From NCBI GenBank assembly GCA_023213395.1, contig CM041465.1, positions 207,211,741 to 207,275,740 on the forward strand: 64,000 bases of DNA, written 5' to 3'. Position numbers and translations under genes: made by a program. This document shows positions 35,637-48,339 of the stretch, in pieces. The DNA comes from Cycas panzhihuaensis (Eukaryota; Cycadophyta). The notes under the pieces are model-generated. The model was not told where the DNA came from and made no database searches. It worked only from the letters and a program-made list of their open reading frames with translations. Numbering within the stretch: position 1 is the first letter of the stretch; the number at the start of each line of letters is the position of its first letter.

Positions 35637-35637
35637 G

Positions 35638-38216
35638 TGGACGCGCGTCTATGGGATGGCTACCTAACTGATAGGTGTGGTGAGAGTGGGTGGTGAAATA
35701 ACTGAAGGTGAGACCTATGAGGAAAGTAATTACCACGCAGAGCGCCTGCAGGTGTCTTAAGCGTGAGTTCGGGATCTGCAATAGAATATGGCTACTAACA
35801 AGTGATCCTCCACCACTTCGAACAAAGGGAAAAGATGGGTAGGGCAAACCTGGGTTGACCTAGGGACAGGACCCTCCCACCCTTGGGTGGGTGGAAGGGG
35901 GAGGAGAAGATCCAAGGGAAATAGATCAAGAGTGTGCCTAAGCAGGCTATCCGGGTACACAAGCAATGCGGGAGGCAAGAAACTTGTGCGGCTAAGAGGA
36001 GAAGAGGAAAGGTAGAGAAGGGGGATTCCTATAACCTTTCCTATAGATGGCGAAGATACGTGTAATAAAACAAATGAAACATAACCAAATACAAGACGAA
36101 ATTTCCTTTTGATGTTCCAATGTGTTAATTACTAAGAAGAAATCAAAAAGGAAAAAGGGTAACAAGGTAGAGTAAGATGTGCACCTGGACCGAGGGCATG
36201 CGTGACGAAGGCCTTCTTGAAGGGCACCAAGCTACTCCACGCGGCGCGTTGATGCGGGATGTTGCGGCGGATTGAAAAGGGGGCTCCCTTACCTTCCCCA
36301 GAAAAAATACCAAATGTGATACCAAGGAAAGAAAGGAAGCAAGTACTAATAAATGAAGAAGTGTGAAAGTACGATGTACGCGAGGGCACTTACCGGCAAC
36401 GGAGCTAATGGGAAATATCCTCCACCTCCCCAAGTACCTGCAAGTAATGGCAACCTCTCCCTTCCCAGAGGAAGGATACTAACATGCAATACAAGATTCT
36501 AACGATATATGTCTAAATAGCACAAATGAATCTGAATACTCATGTGTTAGTATCAATCCAACGATGAAAGTACACAAAAGAGAGTAACCAAAGCAAAGGT
36601 AAATGATCGGTAAGCCTCAGAGTGGCCCACCTCCCGCAAATGACACCCTATCCTCCCCCCAAGAGCTACAAGGCAGCGAGGGCAAGGCCAAGAGCAAGGG
36701 CTGGAAACAGCAACAAGGAGGCAAAGAGGGGCCAAGGAAAACCCACGGCGAATTGGGATGCTATGAGGAGCAAGTCGGGCAGCCGGGAAGAAAGTTAGGC
36801 AAGGACTAGCGGTTGGGACTTACGTAAGTTGCCCAAACCTGAGCAAAGGCCCTCAAATTAGCGCTGCAACTTGTGACATCGTTGGTTTCAGCGGCCAAAA
36901 GAGGGCTAACAAACCCTTATTTGTGTGCCAAGGACAGAACAGGGCGAGAGGGAGGATTTGGGGGGCTTAGAGCTGCTTAGGGAGCATGGAAGGTGGTACA
37001 GAATCTACCCAGCTCCTTCCCAAAGCCTATGCCAACCCTCAACGCTGCTGCCTTGAGCAGCAAACGCAGGCAAGAGGCATAAAGATAGTGGCAAAACAGC
37101 CCACTAAAAGGAAAAGAACCAAACTCACAAGGACAAGCAAGGAGCAAACAAAATGGAGCATAAATATCATAAGAAAAAAATAATGTAAACCAAGAAATAC
37201 CTGAGTGAGGGAGGCGAGAAACTTGCCTTAGCCAAAGGGCAGTGAAGAGGGGCTAAGAAATTAGCCTGCATCCGGAGTGCGAGGTTTGGGACCCTGCTAA
37301 GGAGGTTGGAAGGGAAACACCTACACTTGGAGCACTTATGGACTGCCTGGGCAAAGATCTACTGGAACCTCTCCAAGGGGCCCTCTCCAAGGTGCATGAG
37401 GGGCTGGGAGAATGTCCTAGCCATACCAAAGGAGGGCAAGGCACTGTAGGAGAGACGCAGGTCCTGTGATAGCAGCAGAACAGTAAGGAAGAGTAGAGCA
37501 CAGCCATGTTTCCTTGAGAAGCAATTCAAGAATGAGCCAAAAAGTTCCAAAAATGAGTAATTCATGCCTTAAATAGCCAACCTAAACCCTAAAGCGAGCG
37601 ATTAGGGCGCGGCTAGGAGAGAGTCAAGTCACGAGCCATGTGGCAGTTTTGCAATAAATGCAAAATTGCCATGGCAGATTTTAAAAAATAAATTATAACA
37701 ACAGCATCGCAAGAACTCCGCTGCATCGCGAATATTCCAATCTGCATCAGAAATTCTGGTGGTACAAACCCAGAGGCAAAACAGTTCGGCCACCACCAGT
37801 CGGGGCAGATAACAAAAAGGGCCAATGGGGGGCTAAGACACCTACCCGGGGTCAAGCAAGCCAACAAACGGGTCCAACGGAGCAAAAATAGGGCTCGAAT
37901 AGAGTGGCAAGTCAACCAAAAGATGGCGGGTCATCACACGGGCGGAGGTGGCGCAAACCTAGTGGATCTTGAACTGAGGAGGGCAGATGCGGGAAGTGAA
38001 GTGGCCACCAGGGTACCACACTCACTGGGAGTGTGCCCCTACTATAGTCGTCATAGGCTAAAATAAGTGTAAACGATGACAAAGTCGCCCACAAAGCCAC
38101 ACACATGCAGACATACAAGCAAACACTCATAAAAAAAAAATGATGACAATGCAAGAAACATACCTGCACTTACCTGAGTTGGTGATTCTGTATCCATTCC
38201 CGGAAGCTGGGAAACA
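35638..38216 (-). repeat. 5' LTR of T2 (2579 bp)
   Basis: Partner of 21695-24266. On the minus strand it runs TGTTTCCCAGC to CGCGTCCA and is followed at once by the primer binding site. Confidence 0.92.
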
Positions 38217-38221
38217 CTTAA

Positions 38222-38680
38222 TAAATAGAATAATTTATTCATTTAAGGTATTAGCATATTTTTCAAATTCATACTTTTATTCCTTTCTTAATCTTAATTT
38301 AATCAACATTTACAAATTATATTTCTTGAAATAGGAAAAATGGTACCACCATTATGGAATAAATACAATCAAGATCAAGAAGAAAGTTATATCCCAAAAT
38401 TATAATAACTACATAAATATTGATTTATACTATCTTTCTTTTGAAAGTGATAAAAAATTTTAAAATCTTACCTAGTCAGAGCCTCTTGACAAAATTAAAT
38501 TCCTTGATCAATGAAGGACTCTTATCAAGATCCTTTAATTGGAGTGCATGCAAAAGAGGGATATACAATGTTAAACAAGGAATCTTTATTAGAAATACTA
38601 CCATATACATTGTTCCATTAAATAGGGTTTTGATCCATAAAAGGTCCTTATCTATGAATGAGGATATTTATTTAATATTT
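38222..38680. other. AT-rich spacer between T2 and the LINE
   Basis: No gene or recognisable element; ordinary AT-rich sequence of the same kind as the other flanks. Confidence 0.5.
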
Positions 38681-39220
38681 AGAGTGGAGGGATCCTGTAT
38701 GTATATATATTGGAAGCGAAGACGGAGACAAGTGATCCTGCATATCAACCCTTAGGGTTTTGGAGTGGCGGCATGGTGGTCCAGTATGCCGAGGCGCAAT
38801 GGCGTCCTCTGGAAGGTCAGGAGGGGCAAGCTAGGGCCCGGCGTAAATGCTCTGCTGGTTTGGATCATATAGCATATCCTTCAAGGCATGCACGGAACGG
38901 CAGTCCATGGCGAAATAGCCTGAATCTTCTTTGGCCTGAGTGCTGGCTCGATTCTCTCTAGATGCTTGTGATCACTTCAAAGTCATAAGGAAGGCGACCT
39001 GGGTTAGGCGGCGATTCCAAATCAAGACGCTTTCTACTCTTGGGAAGGCCGAGCGACTAGGGCGCGGGTTATGTGAGGAAGGCGGCTCTTCAGTGGAGCC
39101 TCCAGCCTTCAGTGCCTTGTGTGGCCCAGAGGTATGGAATGTAGAGGTTGTCTTTGAGCAGTTTCCAGCTATGTTTTGCATATGCTCTATCGGTTTTATG
39201 CTGTTTTTTAAATTGAAACC

Positions 39221-40621
39221 ATGATAATGGACCATATCCTTCAAAACCAGACCCAGACCATTATCCCGTCTCCCGGGAAATCCTATCGAGATGTGCTGAA
39301 ATCAAACAAACAGGAAACCTTTGACCTAATCCCTGAGGTTATTGATAATAAAGCCAGTCTAAAAATACCCCCAACTCTTGCTGAAAGAACTGAGAAACTC
39401 TGGGAGAACTGCTTAGTTGGCGGTGTTCTCTGCCCTAGGCGTGCCTCGATCCCATCGGTCGGACGAGATCCAAATGGAAAATGACTGGAAGTGTGGAAGT
39501 TATAGCCATGCCCAAGGGCTGTGTGCTATTCAAGTTCTCCTCCTTCAAGGACATGTCCAGTATTTTGCTCAGGGCACCTTGGATGTTTGGCAAGAAAGCC
39601 CTGTCACTGGAGAAATGGCACAGGGACTTTGATCCCTCCACCCCCAAAATCAAACAAGCCCCCTTATGGATCCAGCTCCCGGGTATTCCACTGCATCACT
39701 AGAACCCAGAAGTTTTTAGGGGTATAGCCAAGGCGGTGGGTCCCCTTCTAGCTGTTGATTCCGCGACTAAGAACAGGAGTAGGCTCATTAACGCCAGGAT
39801 CTGTGCTTTAAGACCACCGACAAGCCCCTCTTGAGGACATTCACCAGGCCGCCGAAGGGTCTTGGGTGCACCAAGTTAATTTATGAAATGGATCACATAA
39901 GGTGCTCCACCTGCAGAATATTGGGCCACTTGCCCCAAAAATACCCAGGCATTCAACCTCCTACGGTGGAGACCGATAAGACCCCCCTAGAACCAATTAC
40001 CCAGAGAAGAAGGATGAAACTCAAGAGCCGGCCTGTAATGTGAAGGTCACACAGAGTTAGGTGCGACCCAAATTGGGGATGTGGGGTTTGACCCTAGTGA
40101 AGAGGATACGCTCCTTGAGGAAGGAGAGCTAGCGGTGCAGACTTCTGTGGCACTGAGCAGCCAGGTTGGTGAGGATTGCTTAGGGGTTTCTTCCCCTACT
40201 AGGATCACTCCAAAGACTCAATCCACCCTTCCTGAATTACTTCAGGTGAGCGACAAGAAAGATGAAGGAAGGTTAGGCCTGACCTCTACTGAGGAGGCTA
40301 CTATTGCTCTTAGCGAATTGTTGCCCAGAGGCTGGGAAAGAGCCAGCTCCCTTAGGGGAGGTTGTAGGGAAGCTAGATCCAGCATCAACCCCTCAACTGG
40401 CTATGAAAAAGCTCCCAGATGTGGGTGCTGAAAGGAAAGTTGGGAGGCCGCCACTAAAGCTCCTAAGGGAGAAAGAAACGGCTACCCAAGTAGATCAAGG
40501 TAGCCAGAAAACCTTAAAGGAGACGTTTTTGGAAGGGCCTACCTTTAGATCTAGCACTGCGGGCAAAGAGCCTCCCAAAGGAGAGCCTACGGAAGTATGG
40601 AAGCAAAGAAAAAAGAGATGA
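39221..40621 (+). pseudogene. LINE ORF1 (RNA-binding protein, frameshifted)
   Basis: ORF1 proteins of plant LINEs bind the element RNA. The start is ATG at 39221. The first block reads SYRDVLKSNKQ. The next frame has VIAMPKGCVLFKFSSFKDM, LLRAPWMFGKKALSLEKW and APLWIQLPGIPLHH, the pattern of the DUF4283 domain. A frameshift later comes MDHIRCSTCRILGHLPQKYP, a CCHC knuckle (C-x2-C-x4-H) whose last Cys appears as Tyr. The final 105 codons are Lys/Glu/Pro-rich and end WKQRKKR. At least three frame changes interrupt it. The stop codon overlaps the ORF2 start as ATGA at 40618-40621. Confidence 0.75.
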
Positions 40622-43600
40622 AACTTTTATGTTGGAATATTAGGGGTCTCAATGCCCCCTCGAAGCAGAGAATATTAAAGGATATGTGATATAAATATCT
40701 TCCGGACCTAATATTCTTGCAGGAAACCAAAATGAATAAGGAGAATGGCCAAAGGGCCATAAACAAAATTTGGAAATCGGCTGAAAGTATTGAGGTTGAT
40801 TACGCTCAAGAAGTGGGGGGTCTAATGGTACTATGGGACCCAGCGACATGGTTGGGAGAACTTGTTCTAGCTGAAGGATCTTTTATTTCGACATAAGCAA
40901 CAATCTTTCGTGGATAACAATAAATGTTTATGCTCCAAATAATCAGGAGGCTAGGAAGAAGCTCTGGGATAGGATGCTGGAGGCTCACAGGGACTGCCAA
41001 CAACCTTGGTTGTTGGCGAGAGATTTTAATTCGGCCCTGTCCCTGGGCGATAAGAGAGGGGGCTCTGGTGGATGGACTAATAGTATGGGCAAATTCAATG
41101 ACTTCCTCCAACAGGGGGGCCTGGAGGATGTTAAGCTCAGAGGGGCTTCGTTTACCTGGTCAAACAAAAGGCTGGGGAATCACCTTATCCAAATTAAGTT
41201 GGACAGGGTGTTGGTTAATTATGATTAGCTGAGGAGCTTCAGTGATCTCACTCTGGAGGCGCTACCAAGAATGAGCTCGGATCATTCCCCTCTCCTGCTT
41301 CAATTTGCGGCCTGTGTAATTACATGGGCTCTCCTTTCAGGTTCGAGCTTATGTGGATGCGGCACCCCGATCTTCGGATCAGAATCGAGGAATGGTGGCA
41401 GATTCAGATCAAAGTTCATGCTATGTATAGATTCTCAAAAAAACTCAACTGGATCAAGAGACAAATTAAGGCTTGGAATAAGGAGGTATTCCAAAATATC
41501 AATAAGTGGAAAGATAATATTACAAATGACCTTAAGTCTATAGAGGAAAGGATCGAAAGCACAGGCAGATCCCCAGAGATAGATAAGACCGAAAAGGAGC
41601 TGGTCGAGAAGCTAGATGAGATGCTCATTAGAGAAGAAATTCTCTGGAGGCGTAAACTGTGGCTCTCGGGTCAAGTGAGGGATAGGAACACAAAATTCTT
41701 CCATATGACCACAATGAAGCATAGAGCAAACAATAAAATTTCCTACCTCCAAACGGAAGATGGTTCAGTCGTTAGCTCTATGGAGGATATGAAGGATCTG
41801 GCCAGTGCTTACTTCAAGGACCTATTTTCGACCCCCCAGGAGAGGGACACGGACAGCAGGAAAGACTTTCTGAACAATATTCCTAGGTTGGTGAATGAAA
41901 CTCAAAATGCCCAGCTGACTGCCCCATTCACCATCGAAGAGGTCAGGGCGGCCCTCTTCAGCATGAAGAAGGACAAAGCTCCTGGGTCGGATGGTTTCCC
42001 TCCGGGCTTCTTCCAAGAATATTGGGATATCATAAAGGAAGACCTTATGATGGCCTTGCAGCAGTTCTACACAAACAGGCTACATTCCTCGTCCTAATCC
42101 CAAAGAAAGATGGAGCGAAAAGGATGGAAGAGTTCCGCCCCTATCGACCTCCCGCAATGTCAAATATAAGATATTAACCAAGGTCTTAGTCAACAGGCTG
42201 AAGAGTATTATGCCAAATATTATCTCTCATAACCAGGATGGTTTCCTTCGTGGTAGGCAGATATATGATGTTTATATTATTGTCCATGAAACCATCCACT
42301 CGGCTACCGAAAGGAAGGAGCCAGTGATGCTTATCAAGATCAATCTCACGAAAGCCTTCGATAGGATCTCCTGACATTGTCTGCTGGACTGTTTGGAGGC
42401 CTTTGGCTTTGGGGAGTTATGGCGAATTTGGATCAATTTGTGCATTGGAAAGCTGTAATTCTCTGTCATTATCAACGGCTCGTCGTCTAGATTCTTCCCT
42501 GCTTCCGGTTTGAGGCAAGGCGACCGTCCCCTTTTATTCATTACGATGGTCGAGATGTTGGGCGTAACCCTAGAGTCCGCCAGAGGCCGGGCTCTCTTAT
42601 TGGTATAAAAGCAACGCTTGGGATGGACAATGTGGTTCACCATCAATTCGTTAACGACAACATCCTCTGGGAAGGCGATCTAGAGAGGCTGCCAGATTTA
42701 AAGATATTCTGGGATAATTTGAGAAGGCCTCGAACCAGAAGATTAGTCTCAAGAAGAGCAGCGTCTTTTTCCTTAATAGCCCAGGTCATATCCAAGGTAG
42801 GATCAGCAGAACCTTAGGCATGGATATAAAAAAGCTTCCCACAATTTACCTGGGTTTGCCTCTATTTGTTGGCAAGATCTCCAAAGATATGTGGAATCCT
42901 CTCATAGATAGAATCCAAAGGAAGCTTGCGGGCTGGAAAGGTGCCCTGCTGAGTTCAGCTGGTAAACTCCAGCTAGTTGCCTCTACACTTCAGAGTATTC
43001 CTGTGTTTTGGATGTCCATCTTTAGGGTCCCGCTGGGCATATCAGAAGCTATCGAATCTATCCAGAAAAGATTCCTCCGTCCGGAAATGTAATGCAGAGA
43101 CAGGATTCACTTGGTGAGTTGGAGCAAAGTTTGCTCTCCGAAATGGGCCGGTGGCCTAAATTTGAGGAGGATCTCACTATTCAATGCCGCCCTTGGGGCC
43201 AAGCTCAGCTGGAGATTGCTCAAAGGAGGAGAGAGACCTTGGGAGAAGATTCTCTCTAGGAAATATATTCAGGGGGGATCGTTGTTGACCGCAGCTGCCT
43301 CGCTATCGGCTCTACAGTCTGGAGAAGCATCCTCAAAGATTGGGCCACCATAAAGAATGGGCTTAAATGGAGATTGGGCAATGGAAACGTCATAAGATTC
43401 TGGGATGATGTATGGTGTTGCGACAAGACCCTGAAGGAGTTCCCAGACTTGGTGCCTCTGATGGCTCCGTGTGTCAGGCTGTTCGGTCTGGTCAAAGACT
43501 ACTGGTCTGAGAGAAGTGGCAACAGGGCCTGGAGGAATTTTGAAGAAATTCAAGGGATAGGCTATCTGCAGGAGGGTCTCAATAAGATCAAAGGGATCCT

Positions 43601-44746
43601 CAGTAAGAGTTATATCCCCAGAACCTCGGCGAGGACTCGATGGTGTGGCCATTTAGCTCGTCCGGGGAGTACACTGTTAAGCATGGCTACCAATTCCTTT
43701 GCCGTGCAAGGGGGGATTTGAAAAACCCTATGCTGGAAGGCGTTTGGAGGCTTCCCATCACTCCAAAAATAGCTCTCTTTTAGTGGACCTGCCTCAGGTG
43801 CAAAATCCTCACTGTGGACGACCTGAAGAGGCATGGGTTCCTTATGACAAATAGGTGTGTCCTATGCCGTAACGAGGAGGAATCCATCAATCATATGTTC
43901 CTAGAGTGCCCGTTCACAAGGGAGGTTTGGAGGTTGTTGCTCGGTAAGCTGGAAGTGTATTGGATCTTCTCACACAAGATCTCCGACTGGTACGGCATGG
44001 CAAAGCCCTTTAAAAGTTTTAAGCTCGGTAGCATATGGAAAAATACTCCCGATTTTGGCTTGGAACATCTGGAAGGAGAGGAACAGAAGGACTTTCCAAG
44101 ATAAAGAGTTGGATCAGATGGGAGTCTTTAGAAGAGTCTGCTCGGACATCAAGGAGAGCGTTGGCAACGCCAAAGAGAAACGTATAACCCCGTCAGAAAA
44201 TAGGATTCTCCTCAAATGGGGTATAAATCCGAATTCTGATCTAAACTCAAGCACTAGATGGATTCCTCTGATAGAGCCTTGGTTCAAAATTAATTTCGAC
44301 GAGGTGGCAAAAGGAAACCCTGGGGAACCTGGAGGTGGGGGGACCTGCAGGGACTGGAATGGCACCCTTATTTAGGCCTTTGCGGACTATTATGGTTCCC
44401 AGACCAATAACTATGCAGAAATGCATGCTATGATCAAAGCCCTTGACCTTGCCCGCCGAGGGGGATTACAGAGACTGGTGATTGAGGGGGACTTAGAGGT
44501 TGTCTTGAACTCGTTGAAAGGTGTGGCCTGCCCGGACTGGAAATTCCAGGCTATCATAAATGATGCCAAAGACACTATTCGAGGTATTTGGAAGTTTGTA
44601 TTAGACACACCCTAAGAGAAGGGAATAAAGCAGCAGATTTTTTGGCTAACTGGGGGGTAAAAAAAAAGAGAGGGCAAGTGTGGAGATGCGATTTCCCTGG
44701 AGACCTTCTGACTCTGGTAGAGAAGGATATGATTTGCAATAGCTAG
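40618..44746 (+). pseudogene. LINE ORF2 (endonuclease, RT, zinc-binding, RNase H; broken)
   Basis: Would nick the target and copy the RNA in place. ATG at 40618 begins LLCWNIRGLN, the AP-endonuclease start, with LQETK following. Then come NVYAPNN, RDFNSALSLGDKRGG (usual GDFN has Arg for Gly) and SSDHSPLLL. The RT N-terminal part is long and open (41324-42097) with KDKAPGSDGFPPGFFQ. The central RT (42100-42700) is shredded, and its FADD-type box reads FVNDN. The thumb follows (IYLGLPLFVGKIS, 42840). The zinc-binding domain (CVLCRNEEESINHMFLECPF) is near 43860. The RNase H reads NFDEVAKGNPGEPGGGG, NNYAEMHAMIKAL, then GNKAADFLANWG, ending at 44746. Stops occur early (first TGA at 40687), at 41226 and elsewhere, with several frameshifts. 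Confidence 0.85.
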
Positions 44747-44891
44747 CCGTGGGGCTTGTCCCGGCAATCTAGTTTTTTTGCCTATTTCGTGGGGCTGTCA
44801 CAGATAGCTCTGTTCTGGTTTTCTCTGGGTATTGATGTACTAGGTTGTGGGATCCTGTTTTCAAACCCACTTTAATTCATTTTACCTTATC

Positions 44892-44905
44892 AAAAAAAAA
44901 AAAAA
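44892..44905 (+). other. LINE poly-A tail
   Basis: A run of A directly before the downstream target-site duplication marks the 3' end of the LINE. Confidence 0.9.
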
Positions 44906-44921
44906 AGAGTGGAGGGATCCT

Positions 44922-47505
44922 AAAATAGAAAATTTTAGAAGATTGAACATGACTTCATATTCCATATAATTTTAGATGACTAAGTTAGTTACATAAATTA
45001 ATTTTTGAAATGTCAAAAATGGCATTGAAATATTCAAATATAGTATACGAATGTTTTTTTTTTCTTTTTTAATTTTACTTAGTAATAGTTTGATACTTGT
45101 AAAATGCTTTTAGAATGAATAGATTAGAAACTATAAGAAAGGATTATCTAGCTCCTTTCTATGTTTGCTCTTTTTTCTTACCAAATACTCCCTTTGCTTT
45201 TTGTTTAGAAAGTGGTCCTTGATTTTGAATTACATAAATATCCACTGAATCAAGGGGTATTCCTCAACAAGTTCAAGTAAAATCTTTTTATCCATAACTC
45301 TACAATGGTCTATGAGTCTTCTTACTAATTATTTGCTATGATTTTCTTATCATTTGAATGGCCATCCATTATTATGACCTATAAATAAATGCCATTTTAA
45401 AACTAAAAATGCTAAGATGTTCTCTTAAGATTTTCATGAAATATGATGAGATAGAGGTTGTATATTAAAGTAATAGGACCTATATTTAATATAAAGGTAT
45501 ATAATATCTATTGGAAAAAACTATTAGAAGATGTTTTCTACTAATTTTGTAAGATGGACATGGGAAATGGAATATGTGTACTACTAAAACATATTAATTT
45601 CCATAAGAGGGTGTGTGAAATAGAATAATTTTCTTATGGGGTTCACCTAATGTAGCATTTTGGTGTACCCATTAGCATTAAATATGCATACGCAAGGATT
45701 GTAGTGCTTTCCCACTATTTTGGAATGCATCACAACTTCTACATGGAAGCATTTAATGGAAATATAGAAACTATAGATTCCACAGCAAGTGCATTGTGGG
45801 AATAGAAATAATAGAATCTAGTTTAATCAATTAAAGTTCAATATAAAGATGGTCACATTTTTAACGAACTAAAAATATTTATACTTATAATTAATACCTT
45901 ATTATACCATAAATTACTTTTCACAAATATCTTTCACTATATACATTATATATCCAATAAGATATAATAATATTATGGTATGAAGTTTTATTTTATTAAG
46001 AGGGGAATATTCTTAGGGTAATTATTTATTATAGGCAGGTAGTAATATATTATTTATTAATAAGGAAATATTGTTGTAATAATTATTAGCTTTGTCCACT
46101 CTCCTTAATAAAGGTTTATTTATTATATGATATTATGTTATATCTATTAAATTTTTGTTCAAGTAGAATAATAGTCAAGAATTATGTATAAAGAAGGTAT
46201 TTAATAATACTAATAAACATAGTGAATCATAATAGGTCAATACAATACTAGAATATAATATAGTATAATATTATGTTATATTATACTATATTATAGTATA
46301 TTTATTATAATTTTATAAAAATAGATCCATTTTTCATTTTATCATCTTAATTAGAACCAATCTTATGAAAATATGTTGTACCACTAAATTCTTATCATTA
46401 GGTAAACTTCATAATGGTGATTATCTACATGTATCTCCATGCCCCTGCCATTATTATGGCCCAACCTACCCTAATAAGCTTGCATGCAGTGTGATTAAGA
46501 AACAATGATAATGTACTAAGAATTTTTAGAAATTCCATACTAATCTTGAATTTATGAAGCCTTTTATGAGATTAATTCATAATAGAATAAACACCCAAAG
46601 ATGCATGTAAACCCAAGTTAGATAGGTGCTTTATATCCATTTACAAGACCTCTTTTGCTTCAACTAAAAATCATGTGATAATTACAAGTAACCATAACTA
46701 AGTATTCATATAGGAATTTATCACAAGCCAAGCTACATATCTAGCCAAGAGAGCAATAATATATAAAACATCTTACACTATAGAATAAATTATCTAGGAT
46801 ATAATAAGAGGTGAAACTAGCTAACCAAATTATAAGTGGAGGATTCACCTCCCAACCATCTATAATTCTATATAAGAAAGTGCCCCAATCTAGAGAAAAT
46901 GATATTAATATAAGCATACTAGTTTTCCACTCTTCACATATCCCTTTGCAAGTTGCTTTATCAATATATTCCTTAAGGCCTTTTTATATAAAACTCTAGA
47001 TTATAAGAAATTGCCTCTAAGTTATTATTGTTACATGTATATCTTTGCTTAAAACATCATTAATCTCATATAATAATAATAGTTTCTTCTTAAGCCATAC
47101 TTGTTTTTCTAATTAGACCAACAATGTGAACTCACTTAGGGATCCTTACAAATCTAAACTTTAAGGATTGCCTTATTATACCACATGCCTACTATCATAA
47201 GATTAAAGAGTGTAACTAAGTTCAAGGGGAGTAACCACTTAAGACCTTTATCTTTAAACAACTTAATAGTTGATCAACCGACTCAACACTATATATGTAA
47301 AGAGGTCAAGAAGAGAAATCAACTTAGAATCCCTTCTCAACCAAACATAAAGGAGGAGTGACTATTCAATTACCTTGACCTTAAGATACTAACAAGGAGA
47401 AGCAACCACTTATCTACCTTGCAAAATATCATTCAATAACAAGGTGTAAGGAAATAACTAACCTAATATCTTTCCACAAAAGAAAGTATTACATCTAATA
47501 ATAAT
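44922..47505. other. AT-rich intergenic sequence
   Basis: No gene or LTR recognised over 2.6 kb. The only structured item is the long AT palindrome at 46254-46295. Confidence 0.5.
46254..46295. repeat. Perfect AT palindrome, 18-bp arms
   Basis: TATAATATAGTATAATAT and its exact reverse complement flank the 6-base loop TATGTT. It could extrude as a cruciform or be the core of a foldback element. Confidence 0.85.
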
Positions 47506-47665
47506 TGATAAGGATGGACTGTAAGGAAAACATTCAATCTCACATGCATAAACTTAAAATATGAAAGAGCTAAAGAATATAGAGAATCATTTTACTTATA
47601 ATTTTATTTAGTTCTATTCAATATTCAAAAAGATTATCTAAAATTAAATTCATACAAATGAAAGT
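47506..47665 (-). repeat. LTR-like block, left (chromovirus 3' LTR, end part)
   Basis: Pairs with 52749-52895 over about 150 bp, then similarity fades. Only this conserved end is claimed. Confidence 0.6.
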
Positions 47666-48339
47666 AAGAAGTCCAATATCATCTAACCCTAACCTTAAAA
47701 GCTCCTCAATTACCTAAAATATTAAATAAACCCATATTTCTATATTAAGTCCTACTAAAAAAAACTAAACTACTAAGGGTTATTAGATAAAAGTGAAAAC
47801 TAGTCTAAAATTAACTATTATTTTTAAATATATAAAATAAATCTTATTTTTAGATTTTTTTAAGTGTTTTTTGGATTAAAAAATTATAGGCCTATAATGG
47901 GACCTCCAACCCAATTATAGGCCATTTTCACATATTCTTCTTAAATAAACCTTTGACTTGGCTTAGGAATGACTAAATTTTGACCATTGAGTTAAACGTT
48001 ATGCTTTGATTAACAAACCCTAAAATTTACCAAAAAAAAAAAGACTAAAAAAGTGAAAAGTAGATTGAGTTATGATAAAGGTCTAGATGCTCTTGCATCA
48101 TCCTCACTAGGTTAAAAAGAACTCTAACCCTATGAGTTATTTGGATGAAGTTATTTATATTTGTCAAGATTCAACCACTTTAGTTCTTCTTTAATGATCT
48201 AGGTGTTGTCTATTTATGGTAGACCTTTCTACTATACTAAGTACTTATTGTAATTTCCTTGTCATGTGCTCATTATCTTTATATCTAATATCTACTTGAT
48301 TTCTTCTTGCTTCTTCCTTGATATTCAAGGCTCCTAACT

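Larger units (their letters stand above)
21690..38221 (-). mobile_element. T2: giant Tat-like Ty3/gypsy element with an antisense gene, minus strand
   Basis: LTRs at 21695-24266 and 35638-38216 bound a 16.5-kb insertion. CTTAA lies immediately outside both ends (21690-21694, 38217-38221), a perfect 5-bp duplication. The minus strand carries, in order, a primer site TGGCGACCATACTGGGGA, gag, protease, RT, RNase H and integrase. A 4.5-kb tail follows that holds a plus-strand gene and a second RNase H relic. Gag core, protease, RT and RNase H share one frame interrupted only by stops, suggesting the intact parent made one Gag-Pol polyprotein. Dual RNase H, long LTRs and extra antisense ORFs are known traits of the plant Tat lineage (Retand/Ogre/Grande relatives). 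T2 is dead: gag, RT/RNase H, protease and integrase all carry lesions. Confidence 0.92.
38681..44921 (+). mobile_element. L1-type LINE, near full length, plus strand
   Basis: The 16-bp AGAGTGGAGGGATCCT at 38681-38696 recurs at 44906-44921, a target-site duplication. The element proper is 38697-44905. It has a 0.5-kb 5' leader, ORF1 with a DUF4283-like and a zinc-knuckle region, ORF2 with endonuclease, RT, zinc-binding and RNase H domains, a short 3' UTR and a poly-A tail. This is the structure of plant L1-clade elements that carry a C-terminal RNase H. Many stops and frameshifts show it is dead, though both ends are intact. Confidence 0.92.
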
